Source: Stutzerimonas degradans (GTDB lineage Bacteria > Pseudomonadota > Gammaproteobacteria > Pseudomonadales > Pseudomonadaceae). From it: a DNA stretch of 64,000 nt. Of this stretch, positions 10,877 to 21,601 are shown piece by piece. The position numbers were made by a program, and so were the translations under genes. Where the stretch lies: contig NZ_JAMOHV010000009.1 of assembly GCF_024448505.1 (NCBI RefSeq), positions 124,001 through 188,000 of the forward strand. Direction: 5' to 3'. How positions within the stretch are numbered: position 1 is the stretch's first letter; each line of letters begins with the position of its first letter. The notes beneath the pieces were generated by a model. That model did not search any database and had not been told where the DNA came from. It saw nothing but the letters and a program-made list of their open reading frames with translations.

Positions 10877-10927
10877 GCCAGCTACCGCTGGCAGTCGCGC
10901 GAATGAGCTCTGCGGCTTATTCGCGCG
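10877..10927. terminator. Hairpins between convergent metZ and gspD
   Basis: Two inverted repeats lie between the convergent genes. The first has GCCAGC/GCTGGC arms (10877-10892) with a 4-nt loop. The second has 9-bp arms CGCGCGAAT/ATTCGCGCG (10896-10904 and 10919-10927) and reaches over the gspD stop. Neither has a clear T-tract, so a terminator role is inferred from position only. Confidence 0.4.
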
Positions 10928-13166
10928 TAGGCTCGATTCTCAGCACAATGCCGTCCAGCCGCTGTTCCTTCGAGAGTTGCTCGCGCAGGCGCGCGGCCTC
11001 GTCCCGACTCGCCAGCGGCCCGACGTAGACCCGGCTGGTGTTGCTGCCCGGTCGAACATAAGCCTCATAGCCAAGCCCCACCAGGCGTTCACGCAGCGCT
11101 TCGGCATTAGCCGGATTGCGCAGACTGGCCAGCTGAATCGCCCAGCTGCCTGTAGCGCTGGAGGGGACGCCCGATTTGGTGCTGCGCGGCGGCGGAGGCG
11201 GTGCCAGCGAACCTTGGCGTGGCTCGTTGGCGCGCAGATCGATGGCTGGCGCCGGTTCGCCCTGGCCATCGAACAGACGCTCGGGATTGGCTGGAAGAAT
11301 GGTGGGGCTGGCCGAGTCAGTCTCGATCACGCGGATATCGCTGTACTTCTTGCCTGACAGCGCGGCCAGACCTGCGCGATCGCGCACCACCGTCGGGCGT
11401 AGGAAGACCATCAGGTTGCGTTTTACATGGCTTTCCTGCGTCGAGCGGAACAGCGCACCGAGCAACGGAATATCGCCCAGCAGCGGAACCTTGGAGTCGG
11501 TGCGGGTCACGTCGTCCTGAATCAGGCCGCCGAGCACGATCACCTGGCCATCCTCGGCAAGAATGGTGCTCTTGATCGAACGCTTGTTGGTGACCAGGTC
11601 CACGGCCTGTGCTGTGAGGCTCGCAGTGGGCGCGATGGACGAGATTTCCTGCTCGATCTGCAGGCGCAGCGTTGCGCCCTCATTGATGTGCGGAGTTACT
11701 TTCAACGTAACGCCGATATCCTGCCGCTCGATCGTAGTGAACGGATTGTTCGCGCCCGAGGAGTCGGTGGTATAGGCACCGGTCTGGAACGGCACATTCT
11801 GGCCCACGAGGATTTCCGCCTCCTGGTTGTCCAGTGTCAGCAGGCTCGGCGTCGACAACAGGTTGCTCTTGCTGTTGGACGACAGTGCCGTGATCAGCGC
11901 ACCGAAGCTGCGTGTGCCGATGCCGATGATTGCGCCATCGGGCAGGTTGCTCGGTATCTCGTCCTCGTTGATGGCGTTCAGCACGCTACCGATCGACAGC
12001 CCGGTGTTGCCGAAATTAACGCCGCCGACGCCCCCGGTGCCGCCGCGCGCATCGACAGCCCACTGCACGCCCAGGGCGTCGCTGATATCGCCGGAAACCT
12101 CGACGATTGCCGCCTCGACCATGACCTGTGCGCGCGGCACGTCCAGCTGGCGGACGATGCTCTCCAACGTGCCGATCAGCTCTGGCTCGGCCAGCAGCAC
12201 CAGCGCGTTGAGGCTCTCGTCGGCGCGAATCAGGATGTTCTGGCTGCGGGTGGTGGTTGTTTCGCCTTCGCCAGAATCCTTCAGGCCTTCGGAGATATCG
12301 CCGAGGGTTTCGGCTAGCGACTTGGCATCGTTGTGCCGCAGACGGATCACCCGCGTATTGGCCGAGCGGGTAGCGGGGGTGTCCAGGATCTGTGCCAGGC
12401 TGGCCAGCTTGCTGCGAGCCTGCGGTGGGCCGATGAAGATCAGCTGGTTGGTGCGCGAGTCGGCGATTATCTGCAGTCCGGCTGTGCTTTTTGCGTCGCC
12501 ACGAATCAGTGAGTTGCGCAGGACTTCGGCGATATCGGTGGCCCAGCCGTGGCGCAGATTGAGCACGCTGTAGTCGTCGCTCTCGGTGCGGTCCAGCTGC
12601 CTTACCAGATCCTCGATACGCGCGATGTTGGCGCTACGGTCGCTGATGATCAGCGCGTTGGCAGACGTGACCGCGGCCAGATGGCCATACTGCGGGACTA
12701 GCGGGCGAATCAGCGGAATCAACTCGGTCGCCGCGGTGTGCTGAACCTGGATGACGCGTGTTTCAAGTTGATCGCCGCCGGCCGGACCACCACCGGCCTC
12801 GGCCTTCGCCTCGGCGTTAGGCACGATGCGCGCGACGTCGCCCTGTGCCAGCACGCTGAAACCGTGAGTCGCCATCACCGAAAGAAATAGCTGGTAGACC
12901 TCATCCATCGTCAGCGTGGCGTTGGATACGACGCTGACCTGGCCTTTGACCCGTGGGTCGACGATGAACGTCTGGCCGCTGAGCTGGCTGACCTGATCGA
13001 TGAATGCGCGGATGTCGGCATCCTTCAGGTTGATAGTCCAACCGTCTTCTTGGCTGGAACTTGGCTCAATACCGGTATCGCCAACTGCCGCCAGTGCAGC
13101 CGGCGGCATGATCAGAACGCTGGAAAGGGTCAGGGCAAGCAGCGGACGCATGAGAAACGGCGGCAT
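10917..13166 (-). CDS. gspD: Type II secretion secretin GspD with C-terminal SPOR domain
   Basis: Outer-membrane secretin of the type II secretion system. Order: signal peptide (about 1-26), N0 domain (WTINLKDADIRAFIDQ), N1-N3 ring domains, and the secretin beta-barrel with the conserved VPLLGDIPLLG segment and a KRNLMVFLRP motif. After the secretin comes a linker of about 70 residues including a five-proline run, then a SPOR domain (about 673-749). At 749 residues it is about 90 longer than P. aeruginosa XcpQ, the excess being largely the SPOR module. It lies 3 nt downstream of gspC. The other gsp genes are not in the window, so function needs partners encoded elsewhere. Confidence 0.93.
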   Translation of the reverse strand: MPPFLMRPLLALTLSSVLIMPPAALAAVGDTGIEPSSSQEDGWTINLKDADIRAFIDQVSQLSGQTFIVDPRVKGQVSVVSNATLTMDEVYQLFLSVMATHGFSVLAQGDVARIVPNAEAKAEAGGGPAGGDQLETRVIQVQHTAATELIPLIRPLVPQYGHLAAVTSANALIISDRSANIARIEDLVRQLDRTESDDYSVLNLRHGWATDIAEVLRNSLIRGDAKSTAGLQIIADSRTNQLIFIGPPQARSKLASLAQILDTPATRSANTRVIRLRHNDAKSLAETLGDISEGLKDSGEGETTTTRSQNILIRADESLNALVLLAEPELIGTLESIVRQLDVPRAQVMVEAAIVEVSGDISDALGVQWAVDARGGTGGVGGVNFGNTGLSIGSVLNAINEDEIPSNLPDGAIIGIGTRSFGALITALSSNSKSNLLSTPSLLTLDNQEAEILVGQNVPFQTGAYTTDSSGANNPFTTIERQDIGVTLKVTPHINEGATLRLQIEQEISSIAPTASLTAQAVDLVTNKRSIKSTILAEDGQVIVLGGLIQDDVTRTDSKVPLLGDIPLLGALFRSTQESHVKRNLMVFLRPTVVRDRAGLAALSGKKYSDIRVIETDSASPTILPANPERLFDGQGEPAPAIDLRANEPRQGSLAPPPPPRSTKSGVPSSATGSWAIQLASLRNPANAEALRERLVGLGYEAYVRPGSNTSRVYVGPLASRDEAARLREQLSKEQRLDGIVLRIEPTRE

Positions 13167-13169
13167 CGT

Positions 13170-13808
13170 TCAGTCATCTTCCTTGGTCGGTACGTTCGGG
13201 GTGGGCGAGGCGGGCGGGCTGACGGCGTTCTCCAGTTGCTGGCGCAGCGCCTCCATCTGTTGCTGCATTTCCTCATCGCCCGCATCCTCGGTCTCGTACG
13301 GTTGCGGCGCCTCATCGGGAACGAACACCGGCGAACGCACGGCAGGAAAGTCCAGCCGTTCCATCTGACCGTCGCGCATGAGTTGCACGTGGTCCGGATG
13401 CACGCCGCGCAGCACCACGCCACTTTGCAGCTCCTGGCCCTGCCAGACCAGCTGGGGTGGTTGACCGTCAATCTGAATAATGGCGCTGGAGCGACTAGGG
13501 TCGGCATGCACGAAGCTGCCATGCAGGGTTACGCCTGCGGCGCTGGTCGTTGCACTGCCCTGAAGCGCGGGCGGGGTGCCGAAAAGGGCGTCCAGGCGCG
13601 ATGGATCGGAACTGCCGGTAGCGCTGACGGCAGGAGGGCTGACCTCTGCCGTGAGAGGGGCGCGGCTCAGTTGCCACACCGTTTTGATCTGGCTCGCCAG
13701 GAAAATGCCGAAAAGGCAGACCAGCAGGGCGCTCAGGGCTAGCGGGGTGTGCTGTCGATAGTTCCGCAACGGTCCGGGCAAATACAAGCGAGGTACTCCA
13801 TGCCGCAT
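13170..13808 (-). CDS. gspC: Type II secretion inner-membrane protein GspC (XcpP-like)
   Basis: Bitopic inner-membrane protein linking the inner-membrane platform to the secretin. The 212-residue protein has a short cytoplasmic N-terminus, one membrane helix (about 23-42), and a periplasmic homology region (GVTLHGSFVHAD through LVWQGQEL) that contacts the GspD N0 domain. It ends in a short predicted coiled coil (EEMQQQMEALRQQLENA) and a disordered tail instead of a PDZ domain, as in XcpP. It is immediately upstream of gspD on the same strand. Its upstream side faces tRNA genes, not gspE. Confidence 0.85.
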   Translation of the reverse strand: MRHGVPRLYLPGPLRNYRQHTPLALSALLVCLFGIFLASQIKTVWQLSRAPLTAEVSPPAVSATGSSDPSRLDALFGTPPALQGSATTSAAGVTLHGSFVHADPSRSSAIIQIDGQPPQLVWQGQELQSGVVLRGVHPDHVQLMRDGQMERLDFPAVRSPVFVPDEAPQPYETEDAGDEEMQQQMEALRQQLENAVSPPASPTPNVPTKEDD

Positions 13809-14009
13809 CGTGATGTTATGTCCGTTACGTCTTCAACCTTAGGCACATATCGCGCTTTTCGACAGGCGACTGTCGCGAGACTCGTTACGCCTGTTGCCGT
13901 TGCGGCAGAACAAAGACCGCAGGGCAGCGCGATAGTGCCGCGGCATGATTTCAATCCGTGAGCCAGTAACGATGGACCAGTAGCGCGATAAAAAAATCCA
14001 ATGCTGCTG

Positions 14010-14038
14010 TTGACTTAGCTAAGGGGGATCAGTAAATT
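14010..14038 (+). promoter_or_regulatory. Sigma-70 promoter of the tRNA-Val/tRNA-Asp unit
   Basis: TTGACT (14010-14015), a 17-nt spacer, then TAAATT (14033-14038), followed by a GC-rich discriminator typical of stable-RNA promoters. The predicted start near 14045 is about 14 nt upstream of tRNA-Val. Confidence 0.65.
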
Positions 14039-14058
14039 GCGCGCCTCGCAAGGCGATC

Positions 14059-14134
14059 GGCTGATTAGCTCAGCTGGGAGAGCACCTGCATCACACGCAG
14101 GGGGTCGGCGGTTCGATCCCGTCATCAGCCACCA
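14059..14134 (+). tRNA. tRNA-Val(CAC)
   Basis: A complete 76-nt cloverleaf: 7-bp acceptor stem GGCTGAT/ATCAGCC, D-arm, T-arm with TTCGATC loop, and encoded CCA. The anticodon stem is CCTGC/GCAGG with loop ATCACAC, so positions 34-36 read CAC (valine GUG codon). Outside the anticodon arm and one acceptor pair it closely matches bacterial tRNA-Val(TAC), which supports the valine identity. It is followed 18 nt later by tRNA-Asp. Confidence 0.92.
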
Positions 14135-14152
14135 TCTTTGCGAGACCGACGC

Positions 14153-14229
14153 GCAGCGGTAGTTCAGTCGGTTAGAATACCGGCCTGTCACGCCGGGGGT
14201 CGCGGGTTCGAGTCCCGTCCGCTGCGCCA
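14153..14229 (+). tRNA. tRNA-Asp(GTC)
   Basis: A complete 77-nt tRNA: acceptor GCAGCGG/CCGCTGC with G73 and encoded CCA. The anticodon stem is CCGGC/GCCGG with loop CTGTCAC, giving anticodon GTC. The body matches E. coli tRNA-Asp closely. It is probably co-transcribed with the preceding tRNA-Val. Confidence 0.97.
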
Positions 14230-14269
14230 TATCTTCCGCCGTTATCAAACGATAATGAGTGGGTAAAGA

Positions 14270-14293
14270 AAGCTGCCTAGGCAGCTTTTTTTT
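14270..14293 (+). terminator. Intrinsic terminator after the tRNA pair
   Basis: An uninterrupted 18-nt palindrome, AAGCTGCCT/AGGCAGCTT (14270-14287), runs into eight consecutive T residues. It ends the tRNA transcript before ligA. Confidence 0.9.
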
Positions 14294-14360
14294 CGCCCGT
14301 TGTTTTTTGCCCGGCGTGCCGCCTTGGTAGTGAGCCGCATCATTTGGGGCGATCGGCTAG

Positions 14361-16805
<2,445 letters not shown>

Positions 16806-16970
16806 CACGTCAGCATCGCCTCATCCCATCGAGACTCGCTGTCATACCGCCCCCCAAATGTTTCACCGAATCTTGGGAGCGGCCTTTGCCGGGAATGCGC
16901 TAGCAACGCTCACCAGCAGTGAGCGAGCTCCCTTTGACTCCAGGTCAGGGAAATGGCTTCAGCCATCCCC

Positions 16971-16997
16971 TAAAGTTTTCCCCGCTTCACCCGAAAA
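16971..16997 (+). promoter_or_regulatory. Weak sigma-28-like promoter upstream of fliC
   Basis: TAAA (16971-16974), a 15-nt spacer and CCCGAAAA (16990-16997). This has sigma-28 spacing, but the -10 element differs from GCCGATAA at two positions. It shares CCCTAAAG with the stronger promoter 110 bp downstream, which suggests a decayed duplicate. Confidence 0.35.
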
Positions 16998-17080
16998 GCT
17001 AGTCAAGCAAGTCCGCAGTATGGATGTGCTGGCGTAGCGTTGGAGCGGTACCGGGCTCACGAAAAAGTTCGAATCTGCCC

Positions 17081-17107
17081 TAAAGCCAACCCAAACGGCG
17101 CCGATAA
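17081..17107 (+). promoter_or_regulatory. Sigma-28 (FliA) promoter of fliC
   Basis: TAAA (17081-17084), exactly 15 nt, then GCCGATAA (17100-17107): a full match to the flagellar sigma-28 consensus. The predicted start near 17115 leaves a leader of about 92 nt before the fliC ATG, which has a GGAGG ribosome-binding site. Confidence 0.92.
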
Positions 17108-17206
17108 GCTAATCGAATGCGAACTCAATGGGTGCCTGGGCACAAGCCGGCCCGGAGTCGCAAGCTCAGGCAACCAAAGTAACTAGCGCCCTTGGAGGCA
17201 AACACC

Positions 17207-18754
17207 ATGGCTCTTACTGTCAATACCAACATTGCTTCGCTGAACACCCAGCGTAATCTCAGCAACTCGTCCAATGCGTTGCAGACCTCCATGCAACGCT
17301 TGTCTACCGGTAGTCGTATCAATAGTGCGAAGGATGATGCTGCGGGTCTGCAAATCGCCAACCGCCTGACTAGCCAAATAAGCGGCTTGGGTGTGGCGGT
17401 TAAGAACGCTAACGATGGCATCTCCATGGCTCAGACTGCCGAAGGTGCGATGCAGCAAAGCACGAACATCCTTCAGCGGATGCGGGATCTCTCGCTTCAA
17501 GCAGCCAACGGTTCCAACGATAGTGCTGATCGTGGAGCCCTGCAGAAAGAAGTTGCGCAATTGCAACAAGAAATGGATCGGATTGCTGAAACTACCGTAT
17601 TCGGCGGCCGCAAGTTGCTTAACGGAACCTTTAGCGGGGTTCAGTTCCAAGTGGGGTCAAATGCGAATGAAACCATTGGTTTCAGCATTGGGTCAGCGCG
17701 GGCTGAGGATCTTGGTAGGGTTAACGCTCTTTCGTTTGCTGGACTGGACTCTAGTAATGTCGCGAGTGGCAGCACTGGCGGAATCGCTACGCAAGATCTT
17801 ACATTCAAAGTCGATAATCGCGAGAGCACGGTATCCTTAACAGCTGGCGCAAGCGCCCGTGATGTTGCTGATGCAGTCAATGCTGAGGTAGACGGTGTAA
17901 CAGCCAAAGCGACTACTGTAGCTCAAGTTGGATTCGCAAATATTGCGGGAGGTACAGACGGAGCCGATCCAACTGACGACGTTGAAGTCTCGATGAGCTT
18001 CAAAATTAACGGCATAACGTTGTCCAATATCGGCAATGCTGATGGTATGACCGGCGCGAAGCAAGCTGAAGCGCTACAAAAAGCCATTCAGTCTGAATCT
18101 AGATTGTCTGATTTGCAGGTTTCTATCGATGGAACTGATCCTACAAAACTGAATATCACTGACAGTACAGGTAAAAATATTTCAGTTGAGCTTGCTGGCC
18201 AAACAGGGGTAGCAGCAGTAACCCTGGATTCGATGCAATCGGATGCGGCTGGTGTGTTGACCGGCACTGGCGCGGCTCAAGATTTGATTACTGCTGGTGA
18301 TGAGGCTGGCGTGGTAACGGGGCAAGTATCATTTACGGCGACAGCTGGTGCTGTAAGTGTAAAAAGCAGCGTTAACGCTAATAATGGATTGGGTACTTTG
18401 GGGACCACCGAAGTCGTTGGGACGCTGACTGACTCTGGAAAGCGGGTCTCTACGATTGATATCTCGACAGTAGATGGCGCGCAGTCTGCTATTGATGTTA
18501 TCGACGCAGCGCTGGCTTCGATTGATGACACCCGAGCAAATATGGGTGCGGTACAGAATCGCTTCGAAAACACTATTTCAAATCTGCAAAACATCAGCGA
18601 AAACGTTTCTGCAGCCCGTGGCCGTATTCAGGATACCGACTTTGCCGCCGAAACCGCGAATCTGAGCAAGAACCAGATTCTGCAACAGGCTGGTACTGCG
18701 ATCCTGGCCCAGGCCAAGCAGTTGCCGCAGGCTGTTCTCAGCCTGCTGCAGTAA
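17207..18754 (+). CDS. fliC: Flagellin
   Basis: Flagellar filament subunit exported by the flagellar type III system and polymerised outside the cell. The 515-residue protein has the conserved N-terminal D0/D1 helices ([17 protein letters not shown] opening) and C-terminal D0 (ending [10 protein letters not shown]) around a variable D2/D3 region (about residues 180-410). The variable region is visibly more AT-rich than the conserved ends and neighbouring genes. The start is the ATG with GGAGG six bases upstream; an in-frame upstream ATG five codons earlier is less likely. FlaG, FliD, FliS and FliT follow. Confidence 0.96.
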   Translation: MALTVNTNIASLNTQRNLSNSSNALQTSMQRLSTGSRINSAKDDAAGLQIANRLTSQISGLGVAVKNANDGISMAQTAEGAMQQSTNILQRMRDLSLQAANGSNDSADRGALQKEVAQLQQEMDRIAETTVFGGRKLLNGTFSGVQFQVGSNANETIGFSIGSARAEDLGRVNALSFAGLDSSNVASGSTGGIATQDLTFKVDNRESTVSLTAGASARDVADAVNAEVDGVTAKATTVAQVGFANIAGGTDGADPTDDVEVSMSFKINGITLSNIGNADGMTGAKQAEALQKAIQSESRLSDLQVSIDGTDPTKLNITDSTGKNISVELAGQTGVAAVTLDSMQSDAAGVLTGTGAAQDLITAGDEAGVVTGQVSFTATAGAVSVKSSVNANNGLGTLGTTEVVGTLTDSGKRVSTIDISTVDGAQSAIDVIDAALASIDDTRANMGAVQNRFENTISNLQNISENVSAARGRIQDTDFAAETANLSKNQILQQAGTAILAQAKQLPQAVLSLLQ

Positions 18755-18765
18755 GCGAGGCTCAC

Positions 18766-18793
18766 CGATGGGGTGGTTAATTCCACCCCATCG
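18766..18793 (+). terminator. Hairpin after fliC
   Basis: An 11-bp perfect stem, CGATGGGGTGG/CCACCCCATCG, with a 6-nt loop directly after fliC. The following sequence is only partly T-rich, so partial termination is likely. That would keep flaG-fliD expression below flagellin. Confidence 0.65.
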
Positions 18794-18812
18794 ATTCATT
18801 GAGAGGTGAATC

Positions 18813-19163
18813 ATGGACGTCGCAAGAGCAGCAAGTGCCACACTTGCGTCATCCTCGTCGAGCAATGCAATGCCCAGCTTTCGTCAGGAAGCTGGGCTTC
18901 CGTCGTTGCAGGACGAGGGTGGCGCTGGTAAGGCGCCACAGAATGTAGATGTAAACGAAGCAGTAGAGCGAATTCGCACGCAAGTGCAGAACTTGCAGCG
19001 CGATTTAAACTTCAGCGTGGATGATTCCTCCGGTCAGGTTGTAGTACAGGTGCTGGACGGCGACTCGGGCAAAGTAGTACGGCAGATTCCATCCGAGGAT
19101 ATTCTCCGTCTGGCAGAGCGTTTGGATGAGATGCGCAGCCTGTTGTTCGAGGCCAAGGCCTAG
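18813..19163 (+). CDS. flaG: FlaG family flagellar protein
   Basis: Small FlaG-family protein of 116 residues, thought to limit filament length or affect filament-cap behaviour. The N-terminal half is low-complexity. The C-terminal half holds the family core: DLNFSVDD, then VVVQVLDGDSGKVVRQIPSED and a helix. It sits between fliC and fliD, the usual position, with a GAGAGGTG ribosome-binding site. Confidence 0.9.
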   Translation: MDVARAASATLASSSSSNAMPSFRQEAGLPSLQDEGGAGKAPQNVDVNEAVERIRTQVQNLQRDLNFSVDDSSGQVVVQVLDGDSGKVVRQIPSEDILRLAERLDEMRSLLFEAKA

Positions 19164-19226
19164 GCACGTTTCTTGTTTGGTTTTAGATCTAGTACGGTCG
19201 CGTGGTTTATTTGACGAGGTGAAGCT

Positions 19227-20675
19227 ATGGCAGGCGTAACAGGCATCGGTTCCGGGATCGACATCGACAGCATCGTGGCCAGCATGGTGGCTGCCGAGCG
19301 CGCGCCCAAGGAAACCCAGCTTGCAACCCTCGAAAAGAAGACCACTACGCAGATCACGGCGGTTGGCGCGCTAAAGGGTGCAATCAGTGATTTCCAGACT
19401 GCACTGGGTGCGCTGAACAAGCCAGAGCTGTTCCAAGCGCGCTCGGCTACCTCCAGCAAGTCGGACCTCGTGGGCGTTACGGCGACAACCACCGCGGGAG
19501 CTGGCAGCTATCAACTGGAAGTCAAATCATTGGCCAGCAGCAGCAAGGTTGCATTGGCCGCGATTCCCAATACGGCCGAAGCCCCTGCGCGTTTTACCAG
19601 TGGAACGTTCGAGGTCTCGCTTGGTGTGCCAGGCATCCCGCCCGCGCCGAACACCAAGGAATCCTTTTCCGTCACGATTGACGAGAACAACAACACGCTC
19701 GCCGGTGTGCGTGATGCAATCAACACGGCCGGGAAAGACATGGGTGTTAGCGCCACCATCGTCACGGACGAGTATGGTTCTCGACTGGTGCTGAGTAGCG
19801 GCAAGACGGGCGCAGGGCGCGATATTACCGTCACTGCAACCGGGGCAGACGAACCTGGGCTCATCGGTCTTTCCGCATTGAACTTCGATGGTACCTCAGG
19901 CACCGGCAAAGATGCTCGCGTGTTGACCTCGGCACAGAGTGCTGAATTGTATGTCGACGGTTTGAAGGTAATCAGCGAGACCAACAAAGTCGATGGTGCC
20001 ATTGAGGGCGTCACGCTCGACCTTAAGGCCAAAACCGTCGCAAACGAACCGCTGACCATCGCGGTGGCGGAAGACAAGGCGGGGGTTAAAAAGCATATCC
20101 AGTCCTTTGTCGACAGCTACAACAAGCTGATCGGCGTGATCAATGCGCAGACCAAGGTCACAGCGGTTGGTGATGACAAGGCGCCGCTAACGGGTGCATT
20201 GGTTGGCGATGCCACGGCGCGCACCTTGCTTAACACGATTCGTAACGAGCTGGTTAACGTGCAGGGTGATGGTGCACTGCGTGCGCTGACCGATATTGGT
20301 ATCACCACACAGAAGGATGGCGCGCTCGCCATTGACAGCGCCAAGCTGGACAAGGCGATGGCCAGTAACTTCGGCGAATTGTCGGGCCTGTTCACAGGTG
20401 ACAAGGGGTTGGCTTCCAGGCTTGATGCGAAGCTGAAGCCATACACCGAGACCGGTGGAATACTCGAGCAGCGCAACAAGGCAATGACCGAGACGATCAC
20501 TAAGATAGATGATCAGAAAGAGGCGCTCACCCGCCGTATCACCTCGCTTCAAGAGCGACTGTACAAGCAGTTCAATGCAATGGATCTGTTGGTGGGTCAG
20601 TTGTCCAATACGTCGTCTAGTTTGTTGGCTTCGCTGGAAAACCTGCCGTGGGCAGCGAATAACTCGAAGAAGTAA
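19227..20675 (+). CDS. fliD: Flagellar filament cap protein FliD
   Basis: Filament cap (HAP2) that promotes flagellin insertion at the filament tip and can act as an adhesin. The 482-residue protein starts with the FliD N-terminal motif GIGSGIDIDSIVASMVAAER. It has a central variable region and ends in the conserved coiled-coil domain (ITSLQERLYKQFNAMDLLVGQL). Both termini are predicted helical, as expected for axial flagellar proteins. Confidence 0.95.
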   Translation: MAGVTGIGSGIDIDSIVASMVAAERAPKETQLATLEKKTTTQITAVGALKGAISDFQTALGALNKPELFQARSATSSKSDLVGVTATTTAGAGSYQLEVKSLASSSKVALAAIPNTAEAPARFTSGTFEVSLGVPGIPPAPNTKESFSVTIDENNNTLAGVRDAINTAGKDMGVSATIVTDEYGSRLVLSSGKTGAGRDITVTATGADEPGLIGLSALNFDGTSGTGKDARVLTSAQSAELYVDGLKVISETNKVDGAIEGVTLDLKAKTVANEPLTIAVAEDKAGVKKHIQSFVDSYNKLIGVINAQTKVTAVGDDKAPLTGALVGDATARTLLNTIRNELVNVQGDGALRALTDIGITTQKDGALAIDSAKLDKAMASNFGELSGLFTGDKGLASRLDAKLKPYTETGGILEQRNKAMTETITKIDDQKEALTRRITSLQERLYKQFNAMDLLVGQLSNTSSSLLASLENLPWAANNSKK

Positions 20676-20691
20676 GGGACTCCGCTTCAAG

Positions 20692-20718
20692 AAAAAAGCC
20701 GCCGCCAGGCGGTTTTTT
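20692..20718 (+). terminator. Intrinsic terminator after fliD
   Basis: Stem CCGCC/GGCGG (20699-20703 and 20708-20712) with a GCCA loop, flanked by six A on the left and six T on the right. It is a convincing terminator and may also end transcripts from the opposite strand. Confidence 0.85.
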
Positions 20719-20799
20719 GTTTTCAGAACAAACTCAAGTCCTGCGCTAGGCGACCGATAAGTAGGTATGTGAAATTGATGTGGTAAGAGGCTCATCCAG

Positions 20800-21177
20800 A
20801 TGAATGCTATGGCAGCAATGCGGCAATACCAGCAGGTCGGCGTAAAGGCGCAGGTTACCGAGGCCGATCCGCATCGTCTGATCCAGATGCTGATGCAGGG
20901 CGGGCTGGATCGTATCTCGCAGGCCAGGGGGGCTATGGAGCGCGAGGCCTATCCTGAGAAAGGCGTGCTGATCGGCAAGGCGATCAACATCATCGGCGGG
21001 CTGCGCGACGTGCTGGACAAGGAGGCGGGTGGCGAGCTGGCCACCAATCTTGAGCGTCTGTACGAATACATGACGATGCGCTTGTTCGAAGCTAGCCGTC
21101 ACAACGACGTAAGCAAGCTGGACGAGGTGGCAAAGTTGCTTAGTGAAATCAAATCCGGCTGGGATGGCATTGCCTGA
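20800..21177 (+). CDS. fliS: Flagellar export chaperone FliS
   Basis: Cytosolic chaperone that binds the C-terminus of unpolymerised flagellin. The 125-residue all-helical protein shows the family N-terminus RQYQQVGVKAQVTEADPHRLIQML and the later segment NLERLYEYMTMRLFEAS. It lies 3' of fliD, separated by a terminator, so it may have its own promoter. A second in-frame ATG three codons later is possible as the start. Confidence 0.94.
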   Translation: MNAMAAMRQYQQVGVKAQVTEADPHRLIQMLMQGGLDRISQARGAMEREAYPEKGVLIGKAINIIGGLRDVLDKEAGGELATNLERLYEYMTMRLFEASRHNDVSKLDEVAKLLSEIKSGWDGIA

Positions 21178-21200
21178 GCATTCAGCCCAAGGAGTCCCTG

Positions 21201-21497
21201 ATGTCCATTTCGGCGCTGCGTTTTGAGGAGCTTGGTCGTGCGCTGCGCGAGGCCCTGACGCGGCAAGAGTGGGATGCCATTGCCGAGCTTGATGTGCAGG
21301 TTAGCGCACTGCTTGGCGAAGCTGCGGCGGATGAGGCAGGGGTCGATCAGGTGTTGCGTCAGCAACTAGAAGATCTGGTGCATCTGTACGCGCAATTGCA
21401 GCAGGATAGTCGCGCCGAACGGGAGCGGCTGACATTGGAGCTGACACGTCTGAACCAGTCGAAGCAGGCCGCGAGCGCCTATAAGCCGCTCGACTGA
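21201..21497 (+). CDS. fliT: FliT-like flagellar chaperone
   Basis: A 98-residue, mostly helical, acidic protein directly after fliS (23 nt). Size, helical pattern and position match FliT/FleP-type proteins that act as FliD chaperones or flagellar accessory factors. Sequence conservation in this family is low, so the call leans on context. In P. aeruginosa the next gene is the regulator fleQ; here the next gene is a convergent nucleoside phosphorylase. Confidence 0.7.
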   Translation: MSISALRFEELGRALREALTRQEWDAIAELDVQVSALLGEAAADEAGVDQVLRQQLEDLVHLYAQLQQDSRAERERLTLELTRLNQSKQAASAYKPLD

Positions 21498-21601
21498 TTC
21501 AGAAGCCAGCGCGGAGTGCGCTCGCCTGGTGCGGGTGTGAAAAAGGTTGCACGAGATTCACATCGAGGCCGGCTTGTCTCGCAGCGCCGACCTCTTGTCG
21601 C

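Larger units (their letters stand above)
16806..17206. other. Non-coding region between ligA and fliC
   Basis: About 400 nt with no credible gene. Its downstream part holds one perfect sigma-28 promoter and one weaker look-alike (annotated separately) and an fliC leader of about 90 nt. I saw no hairpin terminator with a T-tract after ligA. Confidence 0.7.
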
